Shown in pieces: positions 26,577-33,559 of a DNA stretch of 33,559 nt (its first letter is position 1; every line of letters starts with the position of its first letter). The position numbers were made by a program, and so were the translations under genes. Origin of the DNA: a bacterium (GTDB lineage Bacteria; Armatimonadota; UBA5829); contig JAJFVF010000020.1 of assembly GCA_021371935.1 (NCBI GenBank), positions 1-33,559 on the forward strand. Reading direction: 5' to 3'. The notes beneath the pieces were generated by a model. That model was not told where the DNA came from and made no database searches. It saw only the letters and a program-made list of their open reading frames with translations.

Positions 26577-27181
26577 CCCTTTTTTGGCGGCTCATTCTCA
26601 ATTGCACGCAAGAATGCTTCATCCGCAATAATGATCTCATCGGCTGCCTGACGCATTGTTTTATTCTGATTGCGGCATTTGTGTCTGAGGTAGGTAAAAG
26701 CATCCTCTTCGTTTAGTGAGAGCCTTGACATAAGTATATGCTTGGCGCGCTCGGAGAGTTTTCTGGTCTCCAACGCGACCATGACATCCTCTGCCTCTTT
26801 GCGTAAAGCAGCAAGCACAGAAGCCCTGGCACAGACAAGCTCGATGTTGGCACACAGGCTTTCCTGGTCCACAGGCTTGCGCACGTATGTGCACGCTCCC
26901 GCCAAAGCCGCGCTTTCTATCCATTCCTTGTCCACTTGAGTCGACATAATCATTACAGCCTCGACTCCAAGCTCGATCAAGCGGTGAGTGGTATCGATCC
27001 CGCTGACGGAAGGACTTTCCATGTCGACCAGCGACACATCTGGATGCATCTGACTCGCAAGTTCAATTGCATCTTCGCAGCCTTCGGCTATGCCGACCAC
27101 TTCGTGCCCCGCCTTTTCAATTATAGACCGAATACTTGATGCTGCATCGGCCTCACAGACAACTAAAACTCGGCAACCCAT
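26573..27181 (-). CDS. ANTAR-domain response regulator
   Basis: The ATG at 27181 has a strong AAGGAG 7 nt upstream and lies just after a good promoter; the longer frame from 27241 would begin upstream of the predicted transcript start. The 202-residue product has a receiver domain (1-~120) with acidic residues Glu10/Asp12, probable phospho-acceptor Asp53 (LVDMES), Ser80/Thr81 and Lys102 (VRKPVD). A coiled linker and an ANTAR domain (~140-195: LETRKLSERAKHILM, EEDAFTYLRHKC, RQAADEII) follow. ANTAR regulators bind paired hairpins in nascent RNA and prevent termination when phosphorylated. No histidine kinase gene is in the window. Its stop codon lies within repeat copy B and a half copy (C) lies upstream of its promoter. 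Confidence 0.93.
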   Translation of the reverse strand: MGCRVLVVCEADAASSIRSIIEKAGHEVVGIAEGCEDAIELASQMHPDVSLVDMESPSVSGIDTTHRLIELGVEAVMIMSTQVDKEWIESAALAGACTYVRKPVDQESLCANIELVCARASVLAALRKEAEDVMVALETRKLSERAKHILMSRLSLNEEDAFTYLRHKCRNQNKTMRQAADEIIIADEAFLRAIENEPPKKG

Positions 27182-27229
27182 ATTATTGCTCCTTTCCAGA
27201 AACCGAGTTTCGCCCAAGTCGTCGTGCAG

Positions 27230-27258
27230 ATTATACGTCATTCATTGCAAGCAGGCAA
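27230..27258 (-). promoter_or_regulatory. Promoter of the ANTAR regulator gene
   Basis: A perfect -10 TATAAT (27230-27235) with a -35 TTGCCT (27253-27258, 4 of 6) at 17-nt spacing on the minus strand. The start point is predicted near 27222. Confidence 0.6.
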
Positions 27259-27273
27259 GTTATCCGGTATTAT
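27245..27273 (+). promoter_or_regulatory. Possible promoter of the phosphoribosyltransferase pair
   Basis: The -35 TTGCAA (27245-27250) and -10 TATTAT (27268-27273) are 17 nt apart on the plus strand, overlapping the divergent promoter of the ANTAR gene. The -10 lies in the left arm of repeat copy C. Confidence 0.42.
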
Positions 27274-27294
27274 GCGGGAAGCGCATAATGCGGT
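27264..27294 (-). repeat. Dispersed hairpin repeat, half copy C (stem 2 only)
   Basis: The arms GTATTATGCG (27267-27276) and CGCATAATGC (27282-27291) form a 10-bp stem with a 5-nt loop, matching stem 2 of copies A and B (shared core ATTATGCG/CGCATAAT). Stem 1 is absent. It lies between the divergent ANTAR and phosphoribosyltransferase genes. Confidence 0.7.
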
Positions 27295-27320
27295 AAGTAT
27301 TGAGGGTAAACGATAGTGGG

Positions 27321-27986
27321 GTGAGTGCATTGATCGAACCGTTTGAAAACAGAAAGCAGGCTGGTCAAGCTCTGGCTGACGCATTGGAACACCTTCGAGG
27401 CACGGACTGTATCGTGCTCGCCATACCGCGCGGAGGTGTCGTCACCGCATATGAAGTTGCTTGTGCGCTCGATTGGGAACTGGACGTGATCGTGCCGCGC
27501 AAACTAAGAGCGCCAGGCCAACCGGAACTGGCAATAGGAGCAGTCGCTAGTTGGGGCGACCATGAGCGGCTGCTTGATGATCGCTCCATTGCAATGATAG
27601 GCGTCAGCGATGAATATATCGAACGCGAAGTAAAAGAACAGCTCTCCGAAGTCGGCAGGAGGCTTATCGCATACCGAGGAACCAACAAACCGCCTAATAT
27701 AGCGGGGCGTACAGTTATAGTTGTCGATGACGGTATTGCGACCGGATATACGACACGCGCCGCAATACTCGCCGCGCGAAACCTTAAGGCGGCAAGGATT
27801 ATACTCGCCGTACCCGTAGGACCGCCCGACTCGGTCGAGGCGATTAAACCATACGTTGACGAACTGATTTGCCTGAAGATGCCGTTCCCGTTTATGGCTG
27901 TCGGTTACTGGTATAACGACTTTGATCAGGTCTCTGATACAGAAGTAATCAGATTGCTGGACGAAGCACGCTCACGCAGGGGCTGA
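27321..27986 (+). CDS. Phosphoribosyltransferase-fold protein, first of tandem pair
   Basis: This ~221-residue protein has a type I phosphoribosyltransferase fold. The PRPP-binding loop is VIVVDDGIATGYT in the C-terminal half, and LAIPRGGVVTAYEVA in the N-terminal half resembles the conserved PRGG signature of the COG1926-like group. Family members are poorly characterised, and the base or other acceptor is unknown. The start is uncertain: GTG at 27321 is used; TTG at 27330 (GGGGTG just upstream) and TTG at 27300 are alternatives, and family members usually begin close to the FENRKQAG segment. It is co-directional with the paralogue that starts 4 bp after its stop, so the two form an operon. 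It is divergent from the ANTAR regulator. Confidence 0.88.
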   Translation: MSALIEPFENRKQAGQALADALEHLRGTDCIVLAIPRGGVVTAYEVACALDWELDVIVPRKLRAPGQPELAIGAVASWGDHERLLDDRSIAMIGVSDEYIEREVKEQLSEVGRRLIAYRGTNKPPNIAGRTVIVVDDGIATGYTTRAAILAARNLKAARIILAVPVGPPDSVEAIKPYVDELICLKMPFPFMAVGYWYNDFDQVSDTEVIRLLDEARSRRG

Positions 27987-27990
27987 TATC

Positions 27991-28626
27991 ATGCACGATC
28001 TGTTCGAGGACCGCAATGACGCGGGCAGAAAGCTCGCGAAGAGACTGGGTGAATATCACAACACAAGCGCGGTGCTCCTCGCGATACCACGCGGCGGAGT
28101 GCCTGTCGTGGCGGCGGCAGCACGCCGGCTGCAGCTTGAATGGAACGTGTTCGTCGCACGGAAACTGCCTATACCGTCAAACCCAGAGGCAGGCTTCGGC
28201 GCAATTACGGCGGATGGGTGCGTGGTGTTCAACAAACGGATTCTGCACGGCCTGCACCTATCGACAAACGACATAGACAGCGTTCTGGCGGACCAAAAGG
28301 CTGAAGCCGTTCGCAGGACAAAACTCTACTCCACCGCAAGGCTGCCGACCAATATCTCGCACAGAACCGTCATCGTGATTGATGATGGTCTGGCAAGTGG
28401 CTACACCATGCTGGCAGCAATAAAAGCACTCCGAGCTAAGGAGGCATCCAGAATTATCGCAGCAGCGCCTGTAGCCTCGCGGTCGGCAGCAGCCATGGTC
28501 GAACTGGCAGCCGATGAATGCGTATTCGAGATGATCAGTAACGCTGTCCCGTTTGCCGTGGCTGATTTCTACCTAACATGGCTTGATCTGACAGACGAAG
28601 ACGTTCTCTCGCTGCTAAAGGAATAA
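27991..28626 (+). CDS. Phosphoribosyltransferase-fold protein, second of tandem pair
   Basis: This 211-residue paralogue of the preceding gene starts 4 bp after its stop, with AGGGG 8 nt before the ATG. It keeps LAIPRGGVPVVAAAA, VARKLPIPSNPEAGFGAI and the PRPP loop VIVIDDGLASGYT. Both copies have the acidic pair and Gly/Thr of the PRPP site, so both may be active; a heterodimer is possible, since many phosphoribosyltransferases are dimers. The acceptor is unknown. No terminator is evident in the 108 bp before the next gene. Confidence 0.9.
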   Translation: MHDLFEDRNDAGRKLAKRLGEYHNTSAVLLAIPRGGVPVVAAAARRLQLEWNVFVARKLPIPSNPEAGFGAITADGCVVFNKRILHGLHLSTNDIDSVLADQKAEAVRRTKLYSTARLPTNISHRTVIVIDDGLASGYTMLAAIKALRAKEASRIIAAAPVASRSAAAMVELAADECVFEMISNAVPFAVADFYLTWLDLTDEDVLSLLKE

Positions 28627-28734
28627 GAATACAGCCCCGCATCCTGTCAAAATGTAATTCAACAATTCTCAACCACTTACGTCTATATATATGAATGCAT
28701 GCTGTTTCGAGAGAAGAGATACGGTGGAGATTCT

Positions 28735-29421
28735 ATGATGAAAAAACTAACTGGTTTTACCCTCATTGAACTGCTCGTGGCGATAGGCATAATAGCGATT
28801 TTGGCGGCTATACTGGTGCCTGTTGTATTTGCAGCCAAGGAGAAAGGCAAAATGGCTGCCTGCCTGAGCAACTTGCACCAATTGGGAAAAGGCATGACCC
28901 TGTACGCCGATGAATGGAACCATTACCCGATTGCCAGATTGGAAACCGGCGGATACGGCAATCCGTCCGGCAACTGGGCGGGAGTATACGATGTGTTCGA
29001 TAAATGCGACCCCAGGCTGGGTCAAATTTTCCAATATGTCAGGAATACTGATGTCTACCTCTGCCCGAGCGATAAAGGCGTATGTGCAACAAGAATCACA
29101 CAAGCCGACTCCATGCATTATCCGCTCAGCTACAGCATGAACAATATTGCCGATTATCGTTCGGCAAGCAATATGTCTGTTTCGGCAAGTAAAGTCGGGC
29201 TTATTGTTCATGAGGACAGAGACTCTATCGACGACGGTGATTTCTACTGGGTCGGTTGGGAAGACGGCGGAGAAGGCGCAAACCGGCCAGGCAGAATGCA
29301 TAATGGCGGAACATGCGTGTTGTTCTGCGACCAGCATGCCCTGTGGCAGAAATACGAGACCGTTATCACCGAACTGCGCAGCGGAGCCTGGGACCCACTA
29401 AATGTCAGGAGAAATCAATGA
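28735..29421 (+). CDS. Prepilin-like protein, paralogue of the 16133 gene
   Basis: Two adjacent ATGs (28735, 28738) follow GGAG; the second has the better spacing, and upstream codons to 28699 lack a ribosome binding site. The ~228-residue product has a prepilin leader ending LTG before [19 protein letters not shown], and the shared SNLHQLGKGMTLYADEWN segment. In the tail, where family members end H-X9-D-G-H, this one has H-NGGTCVLFC-DQH, so the second conserved glycine is Gln. It is probably an inner-membrane pseudopilin-like protein. Its stop overlaps the start of the next gene (ATGA, 29418-29421), so the two are translationally coupled. Confidence 0.92.
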   Translation: MMKKLTGFTLIELLVAIGIIAILAAILVPVVFAAKEKGKMAACLSNLHQLGKGMTLYADEWNHYPIARLETGGYGNPSGNWAGVYDVFDKCDPRLGQIFQYVRNTDVYLCPSDKGVCATRITQADSMHYPLSYSMNNIADYRSASNMSVSASKVGLIVHEDRDSIDDGDFYWVGWEDGGEGANRPGRMHNGGTCVLFCDQHALWQKYETVITELRSGAWDPLNVRRNQ

Positions 29422-30200
29422 CAAAGAAAAAGGGAATTGCAATCATCTCGTCTGCATTCTTTTTGCTTATCGCTGCGGTCTGGCTGGTAGTCTTCCAGAG
29501 CAATCGCTACAACCACGGCGACTCAGGTGATCCCGAAGCCAAAATGTATGCGGCAAAAGCGCTCAATGTCATAAAATCACTGGATGCACGCGACTGTAAT
29601 GGTGCCGTCAAAGATTTTGCCGCATCTGCAAAGAAAAACATCGACCCGCAGAAGTTCGGCAATGAATGGCAGGAGATAGAAAAAATCTGGGGTCCATTCA
29701 AAAAATGTGACATCTTAAATGCCGAAGGTAAGTATGAGGATCGGGACATAGCTTACAGTGTATGCATCACATGCAGGTTCGCAAAGGGCATGCTGCACAC
29801 AGTCGTTGACTTCGGTCCGCAAAAGCAGATAAGTTATGTGACCTTTGAAGGCAAGCCATATGACCGCGATGAAGCAAAAAATTATACGGATAAAGCCATT
29901 AATATTATCACTTCTCTGAATTCAGGTGATTATAAAAATGCCGTGAGGGATTTTCCTTCCAATGAAAGAAAGCAGATCAATCCTCAACAACTGGGGCAGG
30001 GATGGTCGGAGCTAGAAAAGAAGATTGGCCCGCTCAAAAGTTATAAAGTTACGGATGCTAAAGACCAAAATGAGCGCGGATTTACTTATGCTGTGTATAT
30101 CGAGTGCAAGTTTAAAAAAGGTAAAATGTACATGGTTGTCGGCTTTGATAATCAAAAACAGATAAGTAGACTGAGTATGAGCGATAGACCACAGCACTGA
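29418..30200 (+). CDS. Membrane-anchored protein with two DUF3887-like domains
   Basis: The ATG at 29418 overlaps the previous stop codon and has AGGAG 6 nt upstream; an upstream open stretch in the same frame lies inside the prepilin gene and is not used. The 260-residue product has one N-terminal membrane segment or uncleaved signal (IAIISSAFFLLIAAVWLVVF, ~7-26). Two tandem repeats follow (~40-140 and ~150-255), each with SL..D...AV.DF, I.PQ..G..W.E.EK..GP.K and a hydrophobic strand ending (VVDFGPQKQISYV; VVGFDNQKQISRL). This matches DUF3887, a small alpha/beta fold of unknown function often found in secreted or lipoprotein-like contexts. Translational coupling with the prepilin-like gene suggests a joint envelope role, which is inference. 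Confidence 0.85.
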   Translation: MTKKKGIAIISSAFFLLIAAVWLVVFQSNRYNHGDSGDPEAKMYAAKALNVIKSLDARDCNGAVKDFAASAKKNIDPQKFGNEWQEIEKIWGPFKKCDILNAEGKYEDRDIAYSVCITCRFAKGMLHTVVDFGPQKQISYVTFEGKPYDRDEAKNYTDKAINIITSLNSGDYKNAVRDFPSNERKQINPQQLGQGWSELEKKIGPLKSYKVTDAKDQNERGFTYAVYIECKFKKGKMYMVVGFDNQKQISRLSMSDRPQH

Positions 30201-30236
30201 TGCGTGGGAAGTTGTCAAATATCCACAGTACATAGA

Positions 30237-30277
30237 AATAAGCAGGATTCACTTACAGCGCGTGAACCCTGCTTATT
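30237..30277. terminator. Bidirectional terminator between the DUF3887 gene and lon
   Basis: AATAAGCAGG (30237-30246) pairs with CCTGCTTATT (30268-30277). The stem extends by TTCAC/GTGAA past one mismatch, and the loop is 9 nt. It lies 37 bp after the plus-strand stop and 35 bp after the minus-strand lon stop. T-rich sequence follows on the lon side (TTATTTCT). Confidence 0.65.
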
Positions 30278-30311
30278 CAAGCTCGGTGGCAAATATGAGG
30301 TCGATTTTCAA

Positions 30312-32738
30312 CTATCGGTGTCTCGGCTTCTTCTTAGGCTCCAAAGCCTCGTCCAAAACCTGAGAGACATCGTCAACATAGATAATATTCATACTCTCAC
30401 GGACATCCGAAGGCACGTCCTCTTCTATATCCTTGCGGTTCTCCTTCGGCACGATCACAGTCTCGACACCTGCCCTCTTCGCCGCAAGCACTTTTTCCTT
30501 TAGGCCGCCAATGGGCAGCACTTTGCCGCGCAGAGTGATCTCACCTGTCATCGCAAGGCGTGGCTTGACCTTTCTGCCACTCAGCAGTGAAGCAAGAGCC
30601 GTAATCATCGTGACACCGGCAGATGGACCGTCCTTTGGAATGGCTCCGGCAGGCACATGCAGATGCACGTCGGATTCCTTGTAAAAATCATTGGCAATGC
30701 CCAGTTCTTCCGAATGGCTGCGCACGTAACTTAATGCTGCTTGAGCCGACTCTTTCATCACGTCGCCAAGCTGACCGGTGGTAATGAGGTTCTTGCCGCC
30801 TTCCATCCGCGTTGCCTCGACAAAGAGCACATCGCCGCCGGTGGGTGTCCACGCAAGACCTACCGCAACACCCGGCTGATCCGTGCGGTCGGCTAGTTCC
30901 TCATGAATATATCGCGGTGAGCCCAGATAAGCATGAACCTGTGTCCTGTTCACCTTCACCGGTTTTTCGCGTCCCTCGGCAAACTCGCGGGCAGTCTTGC
31001 GGCAGATGCTGGCCACCTGCCTTTCGAGATTCCTCACGCCCGCCTCGCGCGTATAGCCCCGAATAATCTCCAGTATGCCGTCTTTGGTGAATGATATATG
31101 CTTGATCTTGGTCAAGCCATGCTCGTCGAGCTGCTTTGGAATCAAGTGGCGTTTGGCTATTTCAAGCTTCTCCTCTTCAGTGTAGCCCGCGATCTCCAGA
31201 ATCTCCATCCTGTCGCGCAGTGGGGGCAGGATCGTGTCGAGCACGTTGGCCGTCGTTATAAACATGACCTTTGAGAGGTCGAATGTCACCTCCAGATAAT
31301 GGTCCCGGAATGTCGAATTCTGCTCGGGGTCCAGCACCTCAAGCAGCGCTGAGGACGGATCACCCCTGAAATCAGCCCCCACCTTGTCTATCTCGTCGAG
31401 CATGAAGACCGGGTTATGAGACTCCGCACGTTTGATCGACTGAATGATCTGACCTGGAAGCGCACCTACATACGTGCGGCGGTGACCCCTGATCTCTGCC
31501 TCATCACGGACTCCACCAAGGCTCATACGGACAAACTTCCTGCCCAGTGACCTCGCAATCGACTTGCCGAGAGAAGTCTTGCCGACTCCGGGAGGTCCGA
31601 CAAAGCACAAGATAGGATGGCGCATTTCACCTTCCTGTTTGAACTTTCGCACGGAGAGATATTCGAGTATCCTGTCCTTGACCTTGTCCAGACCATAGTG
31701 GTCTTCGTTGAGTGTTTTGTGGACCATCGGTATGTCGAGGTTGTCGATCGTATATGTCTCCCACGGCAGGCTGATTAGCCAGTCGATGTATGTCCGGGCA
31801 ACCGTATACTCCGGCGCAGCAGGAGACATGTGGCTGAGTCTGTCGAGCTCCCTGGCAGCCTCTTTCTCGGCTTCCTCGGGCATCTTGGACTCAGTAATCT
31901 TCTTGCGCAGTTCCTCTACCTCGGCTGTCCGTTCATCACTCTCGCCAAGCTCTTTTTGGATAGCCTTCATCTGCTCGCGCAGGTAATATTCACGCTGCAT
32001 CTTGCCCATCTCGGAGTGGACTTCAGACTGAATTTTGCTCCCAAGTTCGAGCACCTCGACCTCGCGCATGAGTATCGCGAGCAGCTTGTGGAGCCTTTCA
32101 CGGGTGCCGACTGTCTCCAGCAGTTCCTGTTTCTCGGAAATCTCTATCGGCAGGTGCAGTGCTATGGTATCAGCCAGAACACCCGGCTTCGTGATGGCGG
32201 TCACAACACCCTGCAGTTCGTCGGGAAGATTCGGCGATAGAGTCACAACCTTCTGGAATGCAGTGCCGACATTGCGCTTAAGGGCTTCGATCTCGACCTC
32301 TTCTTCATCAGCCCAGTCGATGACATCCGGCATCTCTTCGACTTTGACACGTATATATGGCTCAGTCTGAATGCACTCGACCATTCTGATGCGCTTGAGA
32401 CCCTGCACTATCAAGCGCTGGTGCTCGGGAAGACGCAGCATTGTATGAATCGCAGCGACAACGCCCACAGGATAGATATCCGAAAACTGAGGCGCCTCAA
32501 TATTCGGGTCTTTCAGGGTCGCGAGCGCGATCATGCGTGTATCGCTGACGACGGCGTCATCAACCAGCTTCATCGAACTTTCGCGTGAAACGATGAGCGG
32601 CATCACCACCATCGGGAATAGTACAGTATCCTTTATAGGAAGAAGACTCAGCTCTTCAGGTGTTTCTATGGAACGGCTGCCGACGCCCTCGCCCTCTGGG
32701 CTCAAAACGTTATCGGCTTCCAGTATTGTAGTCTCCAA
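30312..32738 (-). CDS. lon: ATP-dependent protease Lon
   Basis: This 808-residue protein is a complete LonA: an N-terminal substrate-binding domain (~30-215, LLPIKDTVLFPMVVMPL), an AAA+ domain with Walker A GPPGVGKTS (~379) and Walker B VFMLDEIDK, and a C-terminal protease domain with catalytic Ser706 (KDGPSAG) and Lys749 (GGLKEK). It degrades misfolded and selected regulatory proteins in the cytoplasm. The start is TTG (32738), supported by GGAGG 6 nt upstream; no ATG or GTG in the same position would fit. The TTG may limit its level. It starts 61 bp after the stop of hsp20 on the same strand, so the two are likely co-transcribed from the hsp20 promoter, pairing a holdase with a protease. 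Confidence 0.97.
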   Translation of the reverse strand: METTILEADNVLSPEGEGVGSRSIETPEELSLLPIKDTVLFPMVVMPLIVSRESSMKLVDDAVVSDTRMIALATLKDPNIEAPQFSDIYPVGVVAAIHTMLRLPEHQRLIVQGLKRIRMVECIQTEPYIRVKVEEMPDVIDWADEEEVEIEALKRNVGTAFQKVVTLSPNLPDELQGVVTAITKPGVLADTIALHLPIEISEKQELLETVGTRERLHKLLAILMREVEVLELGSKIQSEVHSEMGKMQREYYLREQMKAIQKELGESDERTAEVEELRKKITESKMPEEAEKEAARELDRLSHMSPAAPEYTVARTYIDWLISLPWETYTIDNLDIPMVHKTLNEDHYGLDKVKDRILEYLSVRKFKQEGEMRHPILCFVGPPGVGKTSLGKSIARSLGRKFVRMSLGGVRDEAEIRGHRRTYVGALPGQIIQSIKRAESHNPVFMLDEIDKVGADFRGDPSSALLEVLDPEQNSTFRDHYLEVTFDLSKVMFITTANVLDTILPPLRDRMEILEIAGYTEEEKLEIAKRHLIPKQLDEHGLTKIKHISFTKDGILEIIRGYTREAGVRNLERQVASICRKTAREFAEGREKPVKVNRTQVHAYLGSPRYIHEELADRTDQPGVAVGLAWTPTGGDVLFVEATRMEGGKNLITTGQLGDVMKESAQAALSYVRSHSEELGIANDFYKESDVHLHVPAGAIPKDGPSAGVTMITALASLLSGRKVKPRLAMTGEITLRGKVLPIGGLKEKVLAAKRAGVETVIVPKENRKDIEEDVPSDVRESMNIIYVDDVSQVLDEALEPKKKPRHR

Positions 32739-32799
32739 AACTAACCTCCAGATATATTAAACAGCCGGCGGTCGGCCGACTGATAACAGACGACAAAAA

Positions 32800-33255
32800 T
32801 TAATCCTCTATCTCTATCCGCTTAGGCTGCAATTGCTCCAGTTTGGGCAGTGTAACCTTCAAAAACCCGTCCTTGTAATTGGCAGTGAGCTTGTTTCGAT
32901 CAAACTTGACCTCAGCGGGCAGGGATATTATTCGCTCGAACGGGCCGTAATATATCTCAAGCTGGTGATATCTGATCCTTTGACTCTTGTCATCGTCACA
33001 CTCCACACGGACTCCCCTCAACGTTAAGAACCTGCCATCCCCAGAGATCGACAGCTCTATTTGTCCAGGCTCAAGACCCGCGGCGCATACTTTTACCACG
33101 ACCGCATCGGCTGTCTCATACACATCCACTCTTGGCGACCATACCTCGCCGGATGTGCTGGATATACGAAACATTTGCAACAGCATATCATCAGATACTC
33201 GACGCATCTCACGCTCCAGTTCCTCAAGCATCTCATCATAGGACTTGAAAATCAT
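32800..33255 (-). CDS. Small heat-shock protein (Hsp20 family)
   Basis: The ATG at 33255 has AGGTGG 5 nt upstream; a GTG at 33264 is an alternative within the ribosome binding site. The 151-residue product has an N-terminal arm (FKSYDEMLEELEREMRRVSD) and an alpha-crystallin domain (~40-140) with the signatures SPRVDVYETADAVVVKV and NYKDGFLKVTLPK. Small heat-shock proteins hold unfolding proteins without ATP. The C-terminal I-x-I/V motif appears as RIEIED. It lies upstream of lon on the same strand with a good promoter; no CIRCE-type inverted repeat was seen, so heat control by HrcA is not supported. Confidence 0.95.
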   Translation of the reverse strand: MIFKSYDEMLEELEREMRRVSDDMLLQMFRISSTSGEVWSPRVDVYETADAVVVKVCAAGLEPGQIELSISGDGRFLTLRGVRVECDDDKSQRIRYHQLEIYYGPFERIISLPAEVKFDRNKLTANYKDGFLKVTLPKLEQLQPKRIEIED

Positions 33256-33310
33256 TAAAACCACCTTACCTGGCGGCGCAAATAATGCAAATGGCCGCTC
33301 CCAGAGGACA

Positions 33311-33339
33311 ATTCTAGCAGGAGATTACCCACTTTACAA
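33311..33339 (-). promoter_or_regulatory. Promoter of the hsp20-lon operon
   Basis: The -35 TTGTAA (33334-33339, 4 of 6) and -10 TAGAAT (33311-33316, 5 of 6) are spaced by 17 nt on the minus strand, about 55 nt before the hsp20 ATG. Confidence 0.5.
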
Positions 33340-33403
33340 GTTCAACCCAACACATGCAATGATATTGCGTAACTGCTCAGAAATCATGAGTACATACCGC
33401 ACA

Positions 33404-33432
33404 TGTCATTCCGAGCGAAGCGAGATACCGTC
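33404..33432. repeat. Possible dispersed short repeat (GAGCGAAGCGAG type)
   Basis: The stretch TGTCATTCCGAGCGAAGCGA continuing GATACCGTC resembles an interspersed repeat I know from many bacterial genomes, often beside transposons and in intergenic regions. It lies 15 bp beyond the transposase stop codon, within the ~190 bp between the insertion-sequence remnant and hsp20. Confidence 0.35.
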
Positions 33433-33447
33433 TTGCCTGTCAATTTT

Positions 33448-33559
33448 TTACGCTGGCACTTCAAACGAGGTGCCGGTTTTTAGTACTCCATATGCGATTG
33501 CCAGCAATTTTCTCATGCACGCCCCAATGGCACTCATTTTACAAGCGCCTCTGCGCAAC
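33448..33559 (-). CDS. IS110-family transposase, C-terminal 37 codons (runs off window)
   Basis: The minus strand is open from the right edge to a TAA at 33448-33450, and codes for an end containing CKMSAIGACMRKLLAIAYGV then LKTGTSF. This closely resembles the C-terminus of IS110/IS116/IS902-family transposases (DEDD-type recombinases), where KMSAIGACMRKLL is characteristic. The N-terminal part lies outside the window. The 3' end of the element therefore falls somewhere between here and hsp20. IS110 elements are guided by a bridge RNA from a non-coding end of the element, most often the 5' side, which is not in this window. No terminal inverted repeats are expected. Confidence 0.82.
   Translation of the reverse strand, partial: LRRGACKMSAIGACMRKLLAIAYGVLKTGTSFEVPA

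Noticed and set aside
29313-29417. Longer N-terminus for the DUF3887-like protein
   Set aside because: That extension lies within the prepilin-like gene; the ATG at 29418 has a good ribosome binding site and opens a membrane segment.
32700-33300. CIRCE or other heat-shock operator upstream of hsp20
   Set aside because: The TTAGCACTC/GAGTGCTAA inverted repeat is absent; only a sigma70-like promoter was seen.

Overview
This 33.6-kb window looks like chromosomal DNA from a free-living, didermic (lipoprotein- and secretion-rich) bacterium of moderate GC content. The closest fit I can infer is Armatimonadota or a neighbouring lineage such as Planctomycetota or Lentisphaerota. The reasons are the paired short prepilin-like proteins with a FTLIELL leader and an H-X9-DG-like tail, the giant exported Ig/propeller proteins, and dockerin modules without a cellulosome. 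This placement is inference only. No rRNA, tRNA, CRISPR array or complete insertion sequence was seen. Most genes are on the minus strand.

Left third (1-14.1 kb), exported proteins. A secreted protein (PQQ-propeller, carboxypeptidase-regulatory-like, F5/8C and OB-like segments) runs off the left edge and was found by reading the minus strand directly. Next come an Asp-box (sialidase-fold) protein with no signal peptide, a small lipoprotein, and a 3005-residue secreted protein. The giant is built from 16 related Ig-like repeats, two seven-repeat propellers and a distinct C-terminal domain, and it shares an operon with the small lipoprotein, closed by a good intrinsic terminator. The secreted-protein genes at 2719 and 13924 each have a good promoter followed by a long, structured 5' leader, and the two leaders share short sequence blocks.

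Middle (14.2-18.8 kb), housekeeping. A Clp1/Grc3-type polynucleotide kinase gene overlaps a histidine-phosphatase gene by ATGA. A divergently transcribed prepilin-like gene follows, convergent with typA/bipA.

Second exported cluster (19.0-26.1 kb). This holds a lipoprotein with a cohesin-like domain, a cohesin-like/PKD-like/dockerin protein, a 900-residue multi-Ig protein with another cohesin-like domain and dockerin, and a long TPR protein. The three cohesin/dockerin proteins could form a small surface assembly with no enzymatic module in sight.

Right third (26.2-33.6 kb). Here lie a 71-residue zinc-ribbon protein, an ANTAR response regulator flanked by copies of a dispersed hairpin repeat, tandem phosphoribosyltransferases, a prepilin-like gene overlapping a tandem-DUF3887-like membrane protein, and an hsp20-lon pair. 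The last 37 codons of an IS110-family transposase sit at the right edge.

The most unusual items are the dispersed double-hairpin repeat with compensatory base changes (18715, 26501, and a half copy at 27264), the related leaders at 2720-3000 and 13925-14064, the lipoprotein-cohesin/dockerin set, and a propeller inserted inside an Ig-like domain of the giant protein.
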